A stretch of DNA of 64,000 nucleotides from Pelotomaculum_C sp050950345 (GTDB lineage: Bacteria; Bacillota; Desulfotomaculia; Desulfotomaculales; Pelotomaculaceae): NCBI GenBank assembly GCA_050950345.1, contig JBMNHK010000003.1:1-64000 (forward strand), written 5' to 3'. Shown piece by piece: positions 23,659 to 32,422 of this stretch. A model generated the notes under the pieces. That model saw only the letters and a program-made list of their open reading frames with translations. It did no database searches and was not told the DNA's origin. The translations under genes and the position numbers were made by a program. Every line of letters starts with the position of its first letter. The first letter of the stretch is position 1.

Positions 23659-24156
23659 CTAAAATGTTCTATAATTAATAAACTGCAGGGGAATCTCAAA
23701 ATCATGTTCTTTAATGAGCCGCATGATTTCCTGCAAATCGTCACGATTTTTACCGCTGATGCGTACCTGGTCTTTTTGGATCGCAGCTTGTACCTTGATT
23801 TTGCTGTCCTTAACCAGTTTGGTTATTTTTTTGGCCAGCTCTTTATCCACACCCTGGACAAAATCAACCCGCTGCCGGACAGTGTCTTTAGCGGCCGGTT
23901 CAATTTTTCCGTACCTGAGAGCTTTTAAATTGACGCCTCTTTTGACCAGCTTGGCTTCCAGTATATCGACAACATTCTTTAACTTAAACTCATCATCACC
24001 AATAAGGGTAATTTGTTCACCATCATAATTTATTTCACTCTTACTGCCTTTAAAGTCAAACCTGGTGTGCAGCTCTTTTTGGGCCTGGTTGACAGCGTTG
24101 TTGACTTCCTGCAGATCAACTTGTGAGACAATATCGAAAGAGTTTTCCTTTGCCAT
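23659..24156 (-). CDS. yajQ: YajQ family nucleotide-binding protein
   Basis: 165 aa, two repeated RNP-like half domains, cytosolic. Signature stretches are FDIVSQVDLQEVNNAVNQAQ, TRFDFKGSKSEI, KKITKLVKDSKIKVQAAIQ and RISGKNRDDLQEIM. Members bind RNA or nucleotides, and in Xanthomonas a homologue binds cyclic di-GMP; the role in Firmicutes is not settled. A sigma-A promoter lies at 24189-24217, divergent from the FakA unit. Confidence 0.93.
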   Translation of the reverse strand: MAKENSFDIVSQVDLQEVNNAVNQAQKELHTRFDFKGSKSEINYDGEQITLIGDDEFKLKNVVDILEAKLVKRGVNLKALRYGKIEPAAKDTVRQRVDFVQGVDKELAKKITKLVKDSKIKVQAAIQKDQVRISGKNRDDLQEIMRLIKEHDFEIPLQFINYRTF

Positions 24157-24188
24157 TGTTGAGCACCTGCCTACTAGCTATTTTAACA

Positions 24189-24217
24189 ATGTTACAACCT
24201 TAAACGAAAAATGTCAA
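24189..24217 (-). promoter_or_regulatory. Sigma-A promoter of yajQ-rimO
   Basis: TTGACA (24212-24217), 17-nt spacer, TAACAT (24189-24194), about 33 nt before the yajQ start. Confidence 0.65.
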
Positions 24218-24260
24218 AGGTTACCTTTTAGAAAGCTCTTTATTACAGCAAGTCCCATCT

Positions 24261-24268
24261 GCTATGAT
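24261..24268 (+). promoter_or_regulatory. Extended -10 promoter of the fakA-degV block
   Basis: TGCTATGAT ends at 24268 on the plus strand, 32 nt before the 32-residue ORF; only a poor TTTATT-like -35 is visible. It is divergent from the yajQ promoter. Confidence 0.45.
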
Positions 24269-24299
24269 TACTGTTAGACCATGTTTGGAGGGATGTATT

Positions 24300-24398
24300 A
24301 TGGATGAGCTGTGGCAGGAAAGAGAGCGTGTCGAGAACGAGCAGGAGACTGAAACCAAGTCTGATGAACTCTACCTGGTTCCGATCCTATTTTATTAA
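24300..24398 (+). CDS. Small acidic 32-aa ORF before fakA
   Basis: ATG at 24300 has GGAGGG 7 nt upstream and a promoter-like element before it. The product begins MDELWQERERVENEQETE and ends DELYLVPILFY. It is strongly charged in the first two-thirds and hydrophobic in the last nine residues. No family is recognised. It could be a genuine small protein or a leader peptide for the downstream kinase; the 99-nt gap to that gene has no clear terminator. Confidence 0.45.
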   Translation: MDELWQERERVENEQETETKSDELYLVPILFY

Positions 24399-24497
24399 CT
24401 TGATAATTATCATTTTCCCTCCTCTGCACTAGAAAATCAAAGGGAAAACAGTTCAAACATAGAATATATTACGAAAAAAAGCACAAGGAGATATTTT

Positions 24498-26129
24498 GTG
24501 GGGGTATATTCATTTGATGGTAGCGATTTGAAAATGATGTTATGTGGTGCTGTGGAGCGATTATGGCAATCGAAAGATAGCATAGATGCTCTCAATGTCT
24601 TCCCGGTACCGGATGGTGATACCGGGACCAATATGTACCACACCTTGTCCGCGGCTGTTGAAGAGGCCTTGGCCACAGAAACCGACCATATTGGTCTAGT
24701 TGCCGATGCTGCTGCTAAAGGTGCCCTTGTGGGTGCCAGAGGTAATTCCGGGGTTATATTATCCCAGGTTCTCAGGGGTTTTGCCAATTCCTTGCGACTA
24801 AAAGACAGAGCTACTGCTGAAGATCTCGCAGAAGCTTTTGAAGACGGCACTAATACGGCTTATAAGGCTGTCATGCATCCGGTAGAAGGAACAATTTTAA
24901 CAGTAGTTAGGAGAACAGCTGAAGAAGCTGCAGCTCAGCGAAGCAGAGATCTGCTCCGTATGATCGTGGCGGTTGTTAAAAAAGCTATGGCAGCCTTACA
25001 AGAGACACCTGGACAACTCCCCATCCTCAAAGATGCCGGGGTTGTAGATGCAGGGGGCCAGGGGTTTGTAGTCATGCTGGAAGGGTGTATCAGCGCTCTT
25101 AAAGCTGCATCCCCAACCACGACCTCTAGCTTGACGGAAACAAAAAATAGGATATCGGAGCTCGTCGCAAAGGAAGAGCAACTTCGTCCGGCAAATACTG
25201 TGGAGAACATTATCTTTGGCTACTGCACAGAATTGTTGATTGATGGCGACGGGCTGCTCCTTGAAAAAATAAAAAGAAATTTGACACTATACGGAGACAG
25301 CCTGATGGTAGTTGGCTCTGAAGATGTGGCTAAAGTCCATATCCACTCTAATCACCCGGGCCTGGTTCTAGAAGAATGTTTGAAATACGGTACATTGACG
25401 GAAATAAAGATATCAAATATGCGGGAACAGAATAAAGCCATGCGCTCAGAGAGTATTATGAACAGCCATGAACAAGGTTTTGGGATCATATCTGTAGGTT
25501 TTGGCGCAGGTATAATTGAGATCATGAAAAACCTTGGGGCCGATCTGGTAATCAACGGCGGGCAAACTCTTAACCCCAGCACCGGTGATATTCTTAAAAG
25601 CATTGAAGACATGCGTGCTGAGAGGATCATTATTCTCCCCAATAATAAGAACGTGGTTATGGCAGCTGAACAAGCCGGCGCATTATCTCTCAAGGAAATT
25701 ATTGTCATACCATCCTTAAGCCTGCCTCAAGGGTTTAGCGCACTTTTAACTCTCAATCCGGGAGACGATTTTACTGTTGCGGCACAAAAAATGAACCTTG
25801 CTCTGGCATCAGTGCAAACAGGTGAAATTACCAGAGCAATTCGCGATTCCAATTATGCCGGTATGAAAATCTCTAAAAACAGCATTATCGGTTTGGTAGA
25901 TGGAGATATCAAAACTTATAGCGACAACATGGCTGATGTTATGACAAGTATACTCACAGAAATGTTACATGAAGAAGGAAAAATTGTAACTCTATATTAC
26001 GGGCAAAGTGTATCCTATGAAGAGGCAGAATCTTTATTGAATCAGATGATGCAAAAATTCAGCAACCAGGAGTTCGAATTGCAAAATGGCGGACAACCTG
26101 TGTATGACTTTATAATATCCGTAGAATAG
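24498..26129 (+). CDS. fakA: DAK2/FakA-type fatty acid kinase, ATP-binding subunit (YloV family)
   Basis: 543 aa. The N-terminal DegV-dependent kinase domain opens DALNVFPVPDGDTGTNMYHT, with the metal- and ATP-binding Asp cluster of DAK folds, then GARGNSGVILSQVLRGF. The middle has a DAKL-type KDAGVVDAGGQGFV motif. The C-terminal half (from about residue 330) resembles the DegV-like FakA C-domain. FakA phosphorylates fatty acids held by a FakB/DegV partner, which lies 14 nt downstream here. GTG 24498 has AAGGAG 7 nt upstream. Part of the only host-gene block in the window on the plus strand. Confidence 0.93.
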   Translation: MGVYSFDGSDLKMMLCGAVERLWQSKDSIDALNVFPVPDGDTGTNMYHTLSAAVEEALATETDHIGLVADAAAKGALVGARGNSGVILSQVLRGFANSLRLKDRATAEDLAEAFEDGTNTAYKAVMHPVEGTILTVVRRTAEEAAAQRSRDLLRMIVAVVKKAMAALQETPGQLPILKDAGVVDAGGQGFVVMLEGCISALKAASPTTTSSLTETKNRISELVAKEEQLRPANTVENIIFGYCTELLIDGDGLLLEKIKRNLTLYGDSLMVVGSEDVAKVHIHSNHPGLVLEECLKYGTLTEIKISNMREQNKAMRSESIMNSHEQGFGIISVGFGAGIIEIMKNLGADLVINGGQTLNPSTGDILKSIEDMRAERIIILPNNKNVVMAAEQAGALSLKEIIVIPSLSLPQGFSALLTLNPGDDFTVAAQKMNLALASVQTGEITRAIRDSNYAGMKISKNSIIGLVDGDIKTYSDNMADVMTSILTEMLHEEGKIVTLYYGQSVSYEEAESLLNQMMQKFSNQEFELQNGGQPVYDFIISVE

Positions 26130-26143
26130 GCAGGTGTTTAGCT

Positions 26144-26986
26144 ATGAATAAAATTGCAATTGTGACGGACAGTACAGCAGATCTGCCCCAGGAGCTGGTG
26201 GATCAATATGGTATTACTGTTGTGCCGCTTAAGGTTATTTTTTACGGTAAAGAAGTATTTTATGATGGTGTTGATCTGCTGCCGGAACAATTTTACAATC
26301 GCCTGGCTGAAAAGGGGCAAATAGCTACAACATCTCAGCCCTCACCGGCAGAATTCGCTGCAGTTTACCAACAGCTGCTCCCAGAAGCCGACATTATATC
26401 TGTGCATATATCGTCACACCTGAGCGGCACTGTACAATCGGCCAAACTGGCTAGTCAGATGTTCCCTGAACATAGGATATTTGTAATTGATTCCAAATTA
26501 GCCAGCATGGGTATGGGGTTAGTGGTCCTGGAAGCTGCACGGGCAATTGCTGCGGGAAAAAGTCTGGAGGAAGTTTTAAATATAGTTCATTCTACCATAA
26601 CCAAATGTAAAGTGTTTTTTTTCGTGGACAGCCTGAAATACCTTCAACAAGGCGGCAGAATCGGCAAGGCAAACGCCTTATTAGGAACTATGCTTAGTAT
26701 AAAGCCTATCCTGCGCCTAAATGACGGTATAATTGAACCCTACGAAAAAGTCAGGGGCAGATCTAAGGCCTTGGAGCGTTTAGCCCAGATATTTCAAGAG
26801 AAAACTACAGGTAAAAGAGTCAACTACTGCCTCCTTCACGGCAACGACCAACAGGGGTTGGAAACATTATTACACAGTATAGTGCCAACTATGCCTTTTG
26901 GCCCGCCAATTATCTCCAGAGTTGGACCGGTAGTAGGGACACATGTCGGCCCTGGCGTAGTGGGCTTAACCTTTATAGAGTATTAA
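26144..26986 (+). CDS. DegV family fatty-acid-binding protein (FakB-like)
   Basis: 280 aa. DegV signatures: IVTDSTADLPQELVDQYGI at the N-terminus, TSQPSPAEFAAVYQQLL, HISSHLSGTVQSA (lipid carboxylate contact) and FFVDSLKYLQQGGRIGKA. It presents an acyl chain to FakA for phosphorylation, feeding exogenous fatty acids into phospholipids. It lies directly after the FakA gene. Its stop overlaps the stop of the convergent rodZ by 4 nt. Confidence 0.94.
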   Translation: MNKIAIVTDSTADLPQELVDQYGITVVPLKVIFYGKEVFYDGVDLLPEQFYNRLAEKGQIATTSQPSPAEFAAVYQQLLPEADIISVHISSHLSGTVQSAKLASQMFPEHRIFVIDSKLASMGMGLVVLEAARAIAAGKSLEEVLNIVHSTITKCKVFFFVDSLKYLQQGGRIGKANALLGTMLSIKPILRLNDGIIEPYEKVRGRSKALERLAQIFQEKTTGKRVNYCLLHGNDQQGLETLLHSIVPTMPFGPPIISRVGPVVGTHVGPGVVGLTFIEY

Positions 26987-27753
26987 TTTTCTTTAGCTGG
27001 AAGGTGTGCTGTGAATTCACGGTTGATTACTGCCCCTTCATCTCCCAGATAACCAAGCTCTTCACCATTTAACTCAACTTGAACCACACCGGCATTTCCC
27101 AGGGTGAATGATATGTTCTCCTTACCAGTAAACTCTTGTGTTTGCCCTGCCTGCAGCTCACCTTGAAAAGCCGGTGTCCCATCCACTACTACACGCATCC
27201 AGCAGGAGTCTTTTACCACATTAAATGTAAGTGTTACACCTTCAGTTTGTTTTGTTGTTGGCTCTTGTGCTGCCGGTTGCTCCCCGGATTGCGCGGCCTG
27301 CTCACCGTCAGGTGGTTGCGGCAACTGGTTCCTCTTTTGCGCATTCGCAAAATACAGGGCCGATATTAGCAATGCTATTGCCGCTAATATTGTCCCCAGG
27401 TAAAGCCACGTGCGCGACTTGGTACGCGACTTAGTGCTCGACCTGGTGAGCGACTTGGGTGGAGCGCTCATAGGAGATTTTTCAATGTTGCTTTTGCTGT
27501 TTTCCTGTTCAGTTGGTATTTCTTCTAAACCAACCTGGGCATATGCTGCCATAACTTCTTCAACGTTCAGGTTCAAAAATTTGGCATAGCTTTTTAAAAA
27601 GGCTTTGGCGTAAACCTGACCCGGCAGGATATCATACTGTTCATTTTCCAATGCTTGCAAGTATTTCCGGCGTATTTTAGTTTCTTCTTCAACTTGTTCA
27701 AGAGATATATTTTGCATCTCTCTTGCTTCTTTTAGGGCCTTACCAATGTCCAC
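26983..27753 (-). CDS. rodZ: RodZ-like HTH/DUF4115 membrane protein
   Basis: 256 aa, helper of MreB-dependent cell elongation. An N-terminal Xre-type HTH (GKALKEAREMQNISLEQVEE with IRRKYLQALE) is followed by a basic linker, one membrane helix (about residues 115-135, WLYLGTILAAIALLISALYF), and an extracytoplasmic DUF4115 domain starting near VTLTFNVVKDSCWMRVVVDG. The linker SPPK-type stretch SLTRSSTKSRTKSRT is a small tandem repeat. It corresponds to B. subtilis ymfM in the conserved order but lacks a pgsA neighbour. Confidence 0.92.
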   Translation of the reverse strand: MDIGKALKEAREMQNISLEQVEEETKIRRKYLQALENEQYDILPGQVYAKAFLKSYAKFLNLNVEEVMAAYAQVGLEEIPTEQENSKSNIEKSPMSAPPKSLTRSSTKSRTKSRTWLYLGTILAAIALLISALYFANAQKRNQLPQPPDGEQAAQSGEQPAAQEPTTKQTEGVTLTFNVVKDSCWMRVVVDGTPAFQGELQAGQTQEFTGKENISFTLGNAGVVQVELNGEELGYLGDEGAVINREFTAHLPAKEN

Positions 27754-27818
27754 GCGTCTTACCTCCCATACCAGCTAAAACATTAGAATTAACCTCTACT
27801 ATGCCGGTAAAACCAGCT

Positions 27819-28871
27819 CTACTCCCGGTGGTAAGTTTCTAGTGTTTTAATAAATTCTACGATTTTATCTATTGCCCTGTGCATATCTGTAGTATCCACG
27901 CATAAATCATATTTGTCGTCAGGTTCCTGGGGATATTTATAGCAAGGATCATAGTATTTTTGTAAGAGATAGGTTATAACAGGTTCGAAGTCGCCGGAAT
28001 CAAGCATGTGGTTTAATGCTGCTACTTTATTCCTGCCAAGCCTCTTTACCAGGGCGCCGGTTGCTGCCTGAAGTTCCTTGATGTTGTGATCAGGACCTTC
28101 TGTGTAAACTGCCCGAATTCTTTTTACACGCTCTTCAATAGGCGCGTACAAAAGTATCTTGCTGCCTTCTGCCATTGAAGCCATAACCGGAGGTGGAACC
28201 AGCAGATTACCTATGCGTCTGCTTTCACACTCAACAATAAAGTAGCTGTTATCGCCGATAGCAGTGAAAAATTCAACAAGGTAACCCTCAAAAGCCTTTT
28301 GTGAAGGGGATGGCGGCAGTCCTATTTTTCCGTATACTGACCCGCGGTGCATGGCAAGCCCTTCCAAATCAAGTGCCGGCATACCTCTTTTGGCAAGTTC
28401 TCTTAATGCTTCTGTTTTTCCAACCCCGGTAAGGCCGTACAAAACGATAGCCTTTTGGGTCAATTCTTGCCTGTCAAGGTATTTGTTGACGTAGCGACGA
28501 TAAGACTTATAGCCGCCAAGCACACGGTAGACGCTGTAACCCATTGTGTCAAACAATCCGGCCATGAATTCACTGCGCTGTCCCCCGCGCCAGCAAAAAA
28601 CAACCAGTTTTTTGTCCTTGGCTATTTGATCTACCTTTGAAACTATCTCCGGTAATTTTGGTGCAATTAGCTTAAGCGCCAACCGGCGGGCTGGATCCGG
28701 CCCGGCTTTGTGATATAAGGTTCCAATAGCTGCCCTCTCTTCGTTTTCAAAGACTGGTACATTGATTGCACCTGGGATAGTTGCCTCAGCAAACTCACCT
28801 TCCGAGCGCACATCTATCCATAGAGCGTCCTTTATGCCAAGGGCATTTTCAATCGTAATGACATCAACCAT
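27819..28871 (-). CDS. mnmH: tRNA 2-selenouridine synthase
   Basis: Replaces sulfur by selenium in the wobble 2-thiouridine of tRNA using selenophosphate; 350 aa. The N-terminal rhodanese domain has ALWIDVRSEGEFAEATIPGA and the active-site loop VVFCWRGGQRSEFMAG (Cys about residue 93). The C-terminal P-loop domain has GLTGVGKTEAL (about 147-157). ATG 28871. It lies between ftsK and rodZ, not a standard place, and implies the genome also encodes selenophosphate synthetase (selD), outside this window. Confidence 0.95.
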   Translation of the reverse strand: MVDVITIENALGIKDALWIDVRSEGEFAEATIPGAINVPVFENEERAAIGTLYHKAGPDPARRLALKLIAPKLPEIVSKVDQIAKDKKLVVFCWRGGQRSEFMAGLFDTMGYSVYRVLGGYKSYRRYVNKYLDRQELTQKAIVLYGLTGVGKTEALRELAKRGMPALDLEGLAMHRGSVYGKIGLPPSPSQKAFEGYLVEFFTAIGDNSYFIVECESRRIGNLLVPPPVMASMAEGSKILLYAPIEERVKRIRAVYTEGPDHNIKELQAATGALVKRLGRNKVAALNHMLDSGDFEPVITYLLQKYYDPCYKYPQEPDDKYDLCVDTTDMHRAIDKIVEFIKTLETYHRE

Positions 28872-28930
28872 TAAAGCTACCTGCCGGTCAGGTCAATAAA
28901 CTTAGCGTTCCCTGACCAAGCAGTATTATG

Positions 28931-31171
28931 TCACCTCTGTTTAAACGTCTGATGATATTGTTCCAAGGACATCAGAATGGCTCTTGGCTTACTGCCCTCA
29001 TAGCCGCCAACAATGCCTCTTTTTTCCATGGTATCAATCAAGCGGGCCGCTCTGGCATAACCAATATGCAATCTTCTTTGCAGCATGGATATTGAGGCGT
29101 GTCCGGCTTCAATCAGGATTAAAACCGCCTGGGGCAAAAGCTCATCCTCTACTTCAGCGGGTTGCTCTACCTCAGGTTCTTCAATAAGGATCTCATCATC
29201 ATATACGGGTTCAGCTTGTTTTTTTAGGTATTGAACTAGGTTATCAACTTCGCGGTCAGATAAAAACGCCCCTTGCACTCTAATTGGCTTAGTGGCCCCC
29301 ACAGGGAAAAAGAGCATGTCCCCTTTACCTAGCAGTTTTTCCGCTCCTCCCATATCCAGGATGGTACGGGAATCAACCTGTGAAGATACCGCAAAGGATA
29401 CCCTGGAGGGTATATTGGCTTTAATTAGCCCGGTGATAACATCAACTGACGGACGCTGGGTAGCCACTACCAGGTGGATGCCTGCAGCCCTGGCCATCTG
29501 GGCCAGGCGGCATATAGCATCCTCAACGTCAGCCGGCGCTACCATCATTAAATCAGCCAGTTCGTCGATAATTACTACCATAAGAGGTAAAGGTTTAGCA
29601 TTGCCGGGATCTTTTGTCTTTATTAATTCATTGTACCTTGTAATATCCCGTACGCCGGCAGATGCGAATAAAGCATAACGCCGTTCCATCTCCCGCGTAG
29701 CCCAACGCAAGGAAGAGGCCGCTTTTCTGGCATCTGTCACCACCGGGGAAACCAGATGAGGAATACTGTTATACGTAGCCAATTCCACCATCTTGGGATC
29801 AATCATCAAAAATTTTACTTCATCAGGCGATGCTTTAAATAGAATACTCGCGATCAGCGTATTGAGACAGACACTCTTGCCGGAGCCGGTGGCGCCGGCT
29901 ATTAACAGGTGGGGCATTTTGGCTAAATCGCTTACTATGGGATTGCCTGCGATATCCTTGCCAAATACTACAGTAAGTTTTGATTTGGCCTGTCCAAATT
30001 CCTGGGTCTCTAGAAGATCCCTTAAATGCACCGTTGCGATCTCTTTGTTGGGAACCTCTATACCAACTGCGGCTTTTCCGGGTATTGGCGCTTCAATACG
30101 CACATCGGGAGCTGCCATAGCTAGAGCAATATCATCAGCCAGGCCCACAATCCGGCTAACCTTAATCCCTGAGGGCGGGTGAATCTCATAACGTGTAATA
30201 GCGGGGCCCCGGGAAACCTGTAAGACCTTGGCATTTACACCAAAACTCTCCAGGGTCTCTTCAAGAATGCGGATGTTCTCATTAATATCTTTATTTAATC
30301 GAACATTTTTGGGCTTCAAGTGCCTTGTTAACAAGGTCAAAGGAGGCAGCCTGTAATTGCTGGCAACGCCTGGTGTATCGTTACTGAAAAGCAAGTCTGC
30401 TTCATCATCAGAATCATAGTTAACACTTTCCGGGGTATGTTTATAGTTGCTGTTTGTTTCTCTCTTACCGACAGAATTCGCCAGTGCAGGTATGCCTTTG
30501 TTGATTGGGTTGGTATGCTCTTTTTCCTCAACAACTGTTACTTCGGTAGTTGGTGTAGCTTCGGAATCATTAATGATAACTGCTTTTTTGACGGGCATGA
30601 TTTGGTCATCATCAACTTTAGTAAAAAAAAAGTTATCCAATCCTTGCAGAACACTTTTAATGGCGTTAACCAATCTGCTGAAAAAACCTTTTGTTATGGC
30701 TGGTAGTGAGAGGTTGGTCATTAACAGCAGGCTGATTATTATAGAGGCTATAAGGATGATATATGTGCCAATTATACCGAAGGCTTTTCTTAATATAAAA
30801 CTTGTAACAGCTCCTACAAGACCCCCACCATCACCGGCAAGACCGGCCCGGAAAGAATCATCAACAGGTATGATTAAGTGACAGAAGGTCAGGAGCACTA
30901 TAAATAACAGTATTGCGCCATACATTCTATCTGATGGTGTAGTAGTGCGACTGCGTTTAAGGGCAAGTTTGGCACCTAAAACAACCAGTAACAAAGGAAA
31001 GAGGAAACGCCCCTCCCCAGCAATGGTTTTTAGGAGTTTATCAAAAAAATCAATAACTATCCCGGAGGATGGAAGCAGAATACTTAGCAAACCAAGAACA
31101 CCCATTGCAATCAAAGTAATCCCGATAATTTCAAGTTTTAATGACTCTTTTGCTTTACCAGAACCACCCAT
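28931..31171 (-). CDS. ftsK: DNA translocase FtsK/SpoIIIE
   Basis: 746 aa. Four N-terminal membrane helices (about residues 10-175) precede a low-complexity linker. The alpha/beta motor domain has the Walker A GATGSGKSVCLN (about residue 420), Walker B VVIIDELADLMM, and QMARAAGIHLVVATQRPSVDVITGLIKAN. A C-terminal winged helix, the gamma domain (ASISMLQRRLHIGYARAARLID), reads chromosome polarity sequences. It pumps DNA at septa and into the forespore. ATG 31171 has GGAGGGGAG upstream and is preferred over the longer frame. The position after tepA-ylzJ supports orthology with spoIIIE. Confidence 0.96.
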   Translation of the reverse strand: MGGSGKAKESLKLEIIGITLIAMGVLGLLSILLPSSGIVIDFFDKLLKTIAGEGRFLFPLLLVVLGAKLALKRSRTTTPSDRMYGAILLFIVLLTFCHLIIPVDDSFRAGLAGDGGGLVGAVTSFILRKAFGIIGTYIILIASIIISLLLMTNLSLPAITKGFFSRLVNAIKSVLQGLDNFFFTKVDDDQIMPVKKAVIINDSEATPTTEVTVVEEKEHTNPINKGIPALANSVGKRETNSNYKHTPESVNYDSDDEADLLFSNDTPGVASNYRLPPLTLLTRHLKPKNVRLNKDINENIRILEETLESFGVNAKVLQVSRGPAITRYEIHPPSGIKVSRIVGLADDIALAMAAPDVRIEAPIPGKAAVGIEVPNKEIATVHLRDLLETQEFGQAKSKLTVVFGKDIAGNPIVSDLAKMPHLLIAGATGSGKSVCLNTLIASILFKASPDEVKFLMIDPKMVELATYNSIPHLVSPVVTDARKAASSLRWATREMERRYALFASAGVRDITRYNELIKTKDPGNAKPLPLMVVIIDELADLMMVAPADVEDAICRLAQMARAAGIHLVVATQRPSVDVITGLIKANIPSRVSFAVSSQVDSRTILDMGGAEKLLGKGDMLFFPVGATKPIRVQGAFLSDREVDNLVQYLKKQAEPVYDDEILIEEPEVEQPAEVEDELLPQAVLILIEAGHASISMLQRRLHIGYARAARLIDTMEKRGIVGGYEGSKPRAILMSLEQYHQTFKQR

Positions 31172-31257
31172 AGACTGCTCCCCTCCTTTCAAAGACATAA
31201 TACTCAAAGACATAATACCATAAAAAAGGCAATAATCCTTGTAGGATCAAATAATAT

Positions 31258-31284
31258 TGCCCTCCAATTGGCCACCGGAGGGCA
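31258..31284 (-). terminator. Hairpin between uppP and ftsK
   Basis: TGCCCTCC pairs with GGAGGGCA (31277-31284 with 31258-31265), followed on the minus strand by ATATTATTTG. It lies 30 nt after the uppP stop. The U-tract is moderate. Confidence 0.7.
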
Positions 31285-31314
31285 GTGTAGTTGTTGCAAA
31301 ATAAATTAGGCAGG

Positions 31315-32097
31315 TTATCTTACCAGTGCCAGTACAATCACAGCACTCCCGACGATAATACGGTAAATCGCAAAAACAGCAAAATTTCTTTGCGCCAGAT
31401 ACTTTAATAGAAAACCAATTGACAAAAAACCAACCAGGGCTGAGGAGACAACACCTGTCAAAAAAATCAAGTTTAAGTCACCCAGAGCAAAATCCTTTAG
31501 CTGGAAAAGACCAGCGCCAATGATAATAGGCGTTGAAAGCAAAAAGGAAAACCTTGCTGCGGCAGCGCGGTTCAATCCCAGGGCGCGTCCTGTGGTCATG
31601 GTGATACCTGAACGGGACACACCAGGGATAATTGCCAGGGCTTGTGAAAGCCCGATTAACAAACTGTCAGAAAGGGTAATATTATCAATCTCTTTTTTGC
31701 TGGAGCAATAGCGATCAACCACATATAGAATTATCCCCATCACGATTAGCATAATACCGATCAGTAAGGGTGTGCGAAATACCGTTTCGGCTTGTTCTTC
31801 GAGAAGGTAGCCGATAAGAGCGCCTGGTATGGTTCCCAATACCAGGTACCAGAAAAGCTTTGCTTCACGCGTGTCTTTTTTAGTTAATGCTGAGTTTATC
31901 AGGGACAGCCAGTCCTTCCAAAAGAATGCTATCACCGAAATCAAGGTCCCTACGTGTAACGCCACATCAAAGGTCAATCCTGCGTATTCCCAGCCAAAAA
32001 CCCAGGGAACCAAAACCAGGTGGGCTGAACTTGATATGGGTAAAAATTCACCGAGACCTTGTATGATCCCCAGGACTATAGCCTCAAATAGGGTCAA
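31315..32097 (-). CDS. uppP: Undecaprenyl-diphosphatase UppP (BacA)
   Basis: An integral membrane enzyme that recycles the undecaprenyl-PP lipid carrier of cell wall synthesis and gives bacitracin resistance; 260 aa, about eight hydrophobic helices. Motif 1 is IQGLGEFLPISSSAHLVL and motif 2 is IPGVSRSGITMTTGRALGLNR. TTG 32097 is taken as start: GGAGGTGG lies upstream and the family begins at the first helix. It forms a single-gene unit between two terminators. Confidence 0.96.
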   Translation of the reverse strand: MTLFEAIVLGIIQGLGEFLPISSSAHLVLVPWVFGWEYAGLTFDVALHVGTLISVIAFFWKDWLSLINSALTKKDTREAKLFWYLVLGTIPGALIGYLLEEQAETVFRTPLLIGIMLIVMGIILYVVDRYCSSKKEIDNITLSDSLLIGLSQALAIIPGVSRSGITMTTGRALGLNRAAAARFSFLLSTPIIIGAGLFQLKDFALGDLNLIFLTGVVSSALVGFLSIGFLLKYLAQRNFAVFAIYRIIVGSAVIVLALVR

Positions 32098-32135
32098 AAA
32101 TATGCCACCTCCGTTAGCTCCAAACAATGTATATT

Positions 32136-32144
32136 ATTATACCA
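32136..32144 (-). promoter_or_regulatory. Extended -10 promoter of uppP
   Basis: TGGTATAAT on the minus strand, 39 nt before the TTG start and 28 nt past the ylzJ terminator. Confidence 0.6.
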
Positions 32145-32171
32145 TATGATTGATTAGATCGTATAAACACT

Positions 32172-32202
32172 ACTAAAAAAATTCCTGGCACAACCAGGAA
32201 TT
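32172..32202 (-). terminator. Terminator of tepA-ylzJ
   Basis: AATTCCTGG pairs with CCAGGAATT (9 bp, 32194-32202 with 32180-32188), followed by TTTTTTTAGT on the minus strand. Eight nt after the ylzJ stop. Confidence 0.9.
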
Positions 32203-32209
32203 TCAAATT

Positions 32210-32422
32210 TTAAATATTTATGACCATGCCCGGAGCCAATTCCAGCTTTAGATAGTCCTGTGGATTTGTACTTAATAGTCTAACAATCCTGTACTCTCCG
32301 GGACTACAGGGTTCCACCACCATGGCAACACCCTGATATTCGATATTTTTATAATCCGGGTAACGAGTAGTATCGAAGCCTTCTAATACTAGTTCCAACT
32401 GCATGGGAGTATAAAGAATCAT
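32210..32422 (-). CDS. ylzJ: YlzJ-like protein
   Basis: 70 aa from ATG 32422, which follows GGAGAAAAGAGG. Typical opening MILYTPMQLELVLEG, then YQGVAMVVEPCSPGEYRIVRLLS. YlzJ is a small protein of unknown function always found beside tepA in spore formers. The start overlaps the tepA stop by 4 nt. Confidence 0.9.
   Translation of the reverse strand: MILYTPMQLELVLEGFDTTRYPDYKNIEYQGVAMVVEPCSPGEYRIVRLLSTNPQDYLKLELAPGMVINI

Noticed and set aside
24400..24420. Fur-box-like TGATAATTATCA palindrome upstream of fakA
   Set aside because: It matches only part of the 19-bp Fur consensus, and no iron gene is nearby; AT-rich palindromes of this size occur by chance.
24437..24850. 137-codon antisense ORF opposite fakA
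   Set aside because: Shadow of the real gene: no ribosome site, serine/alanine-rich composition from the opposite frame.
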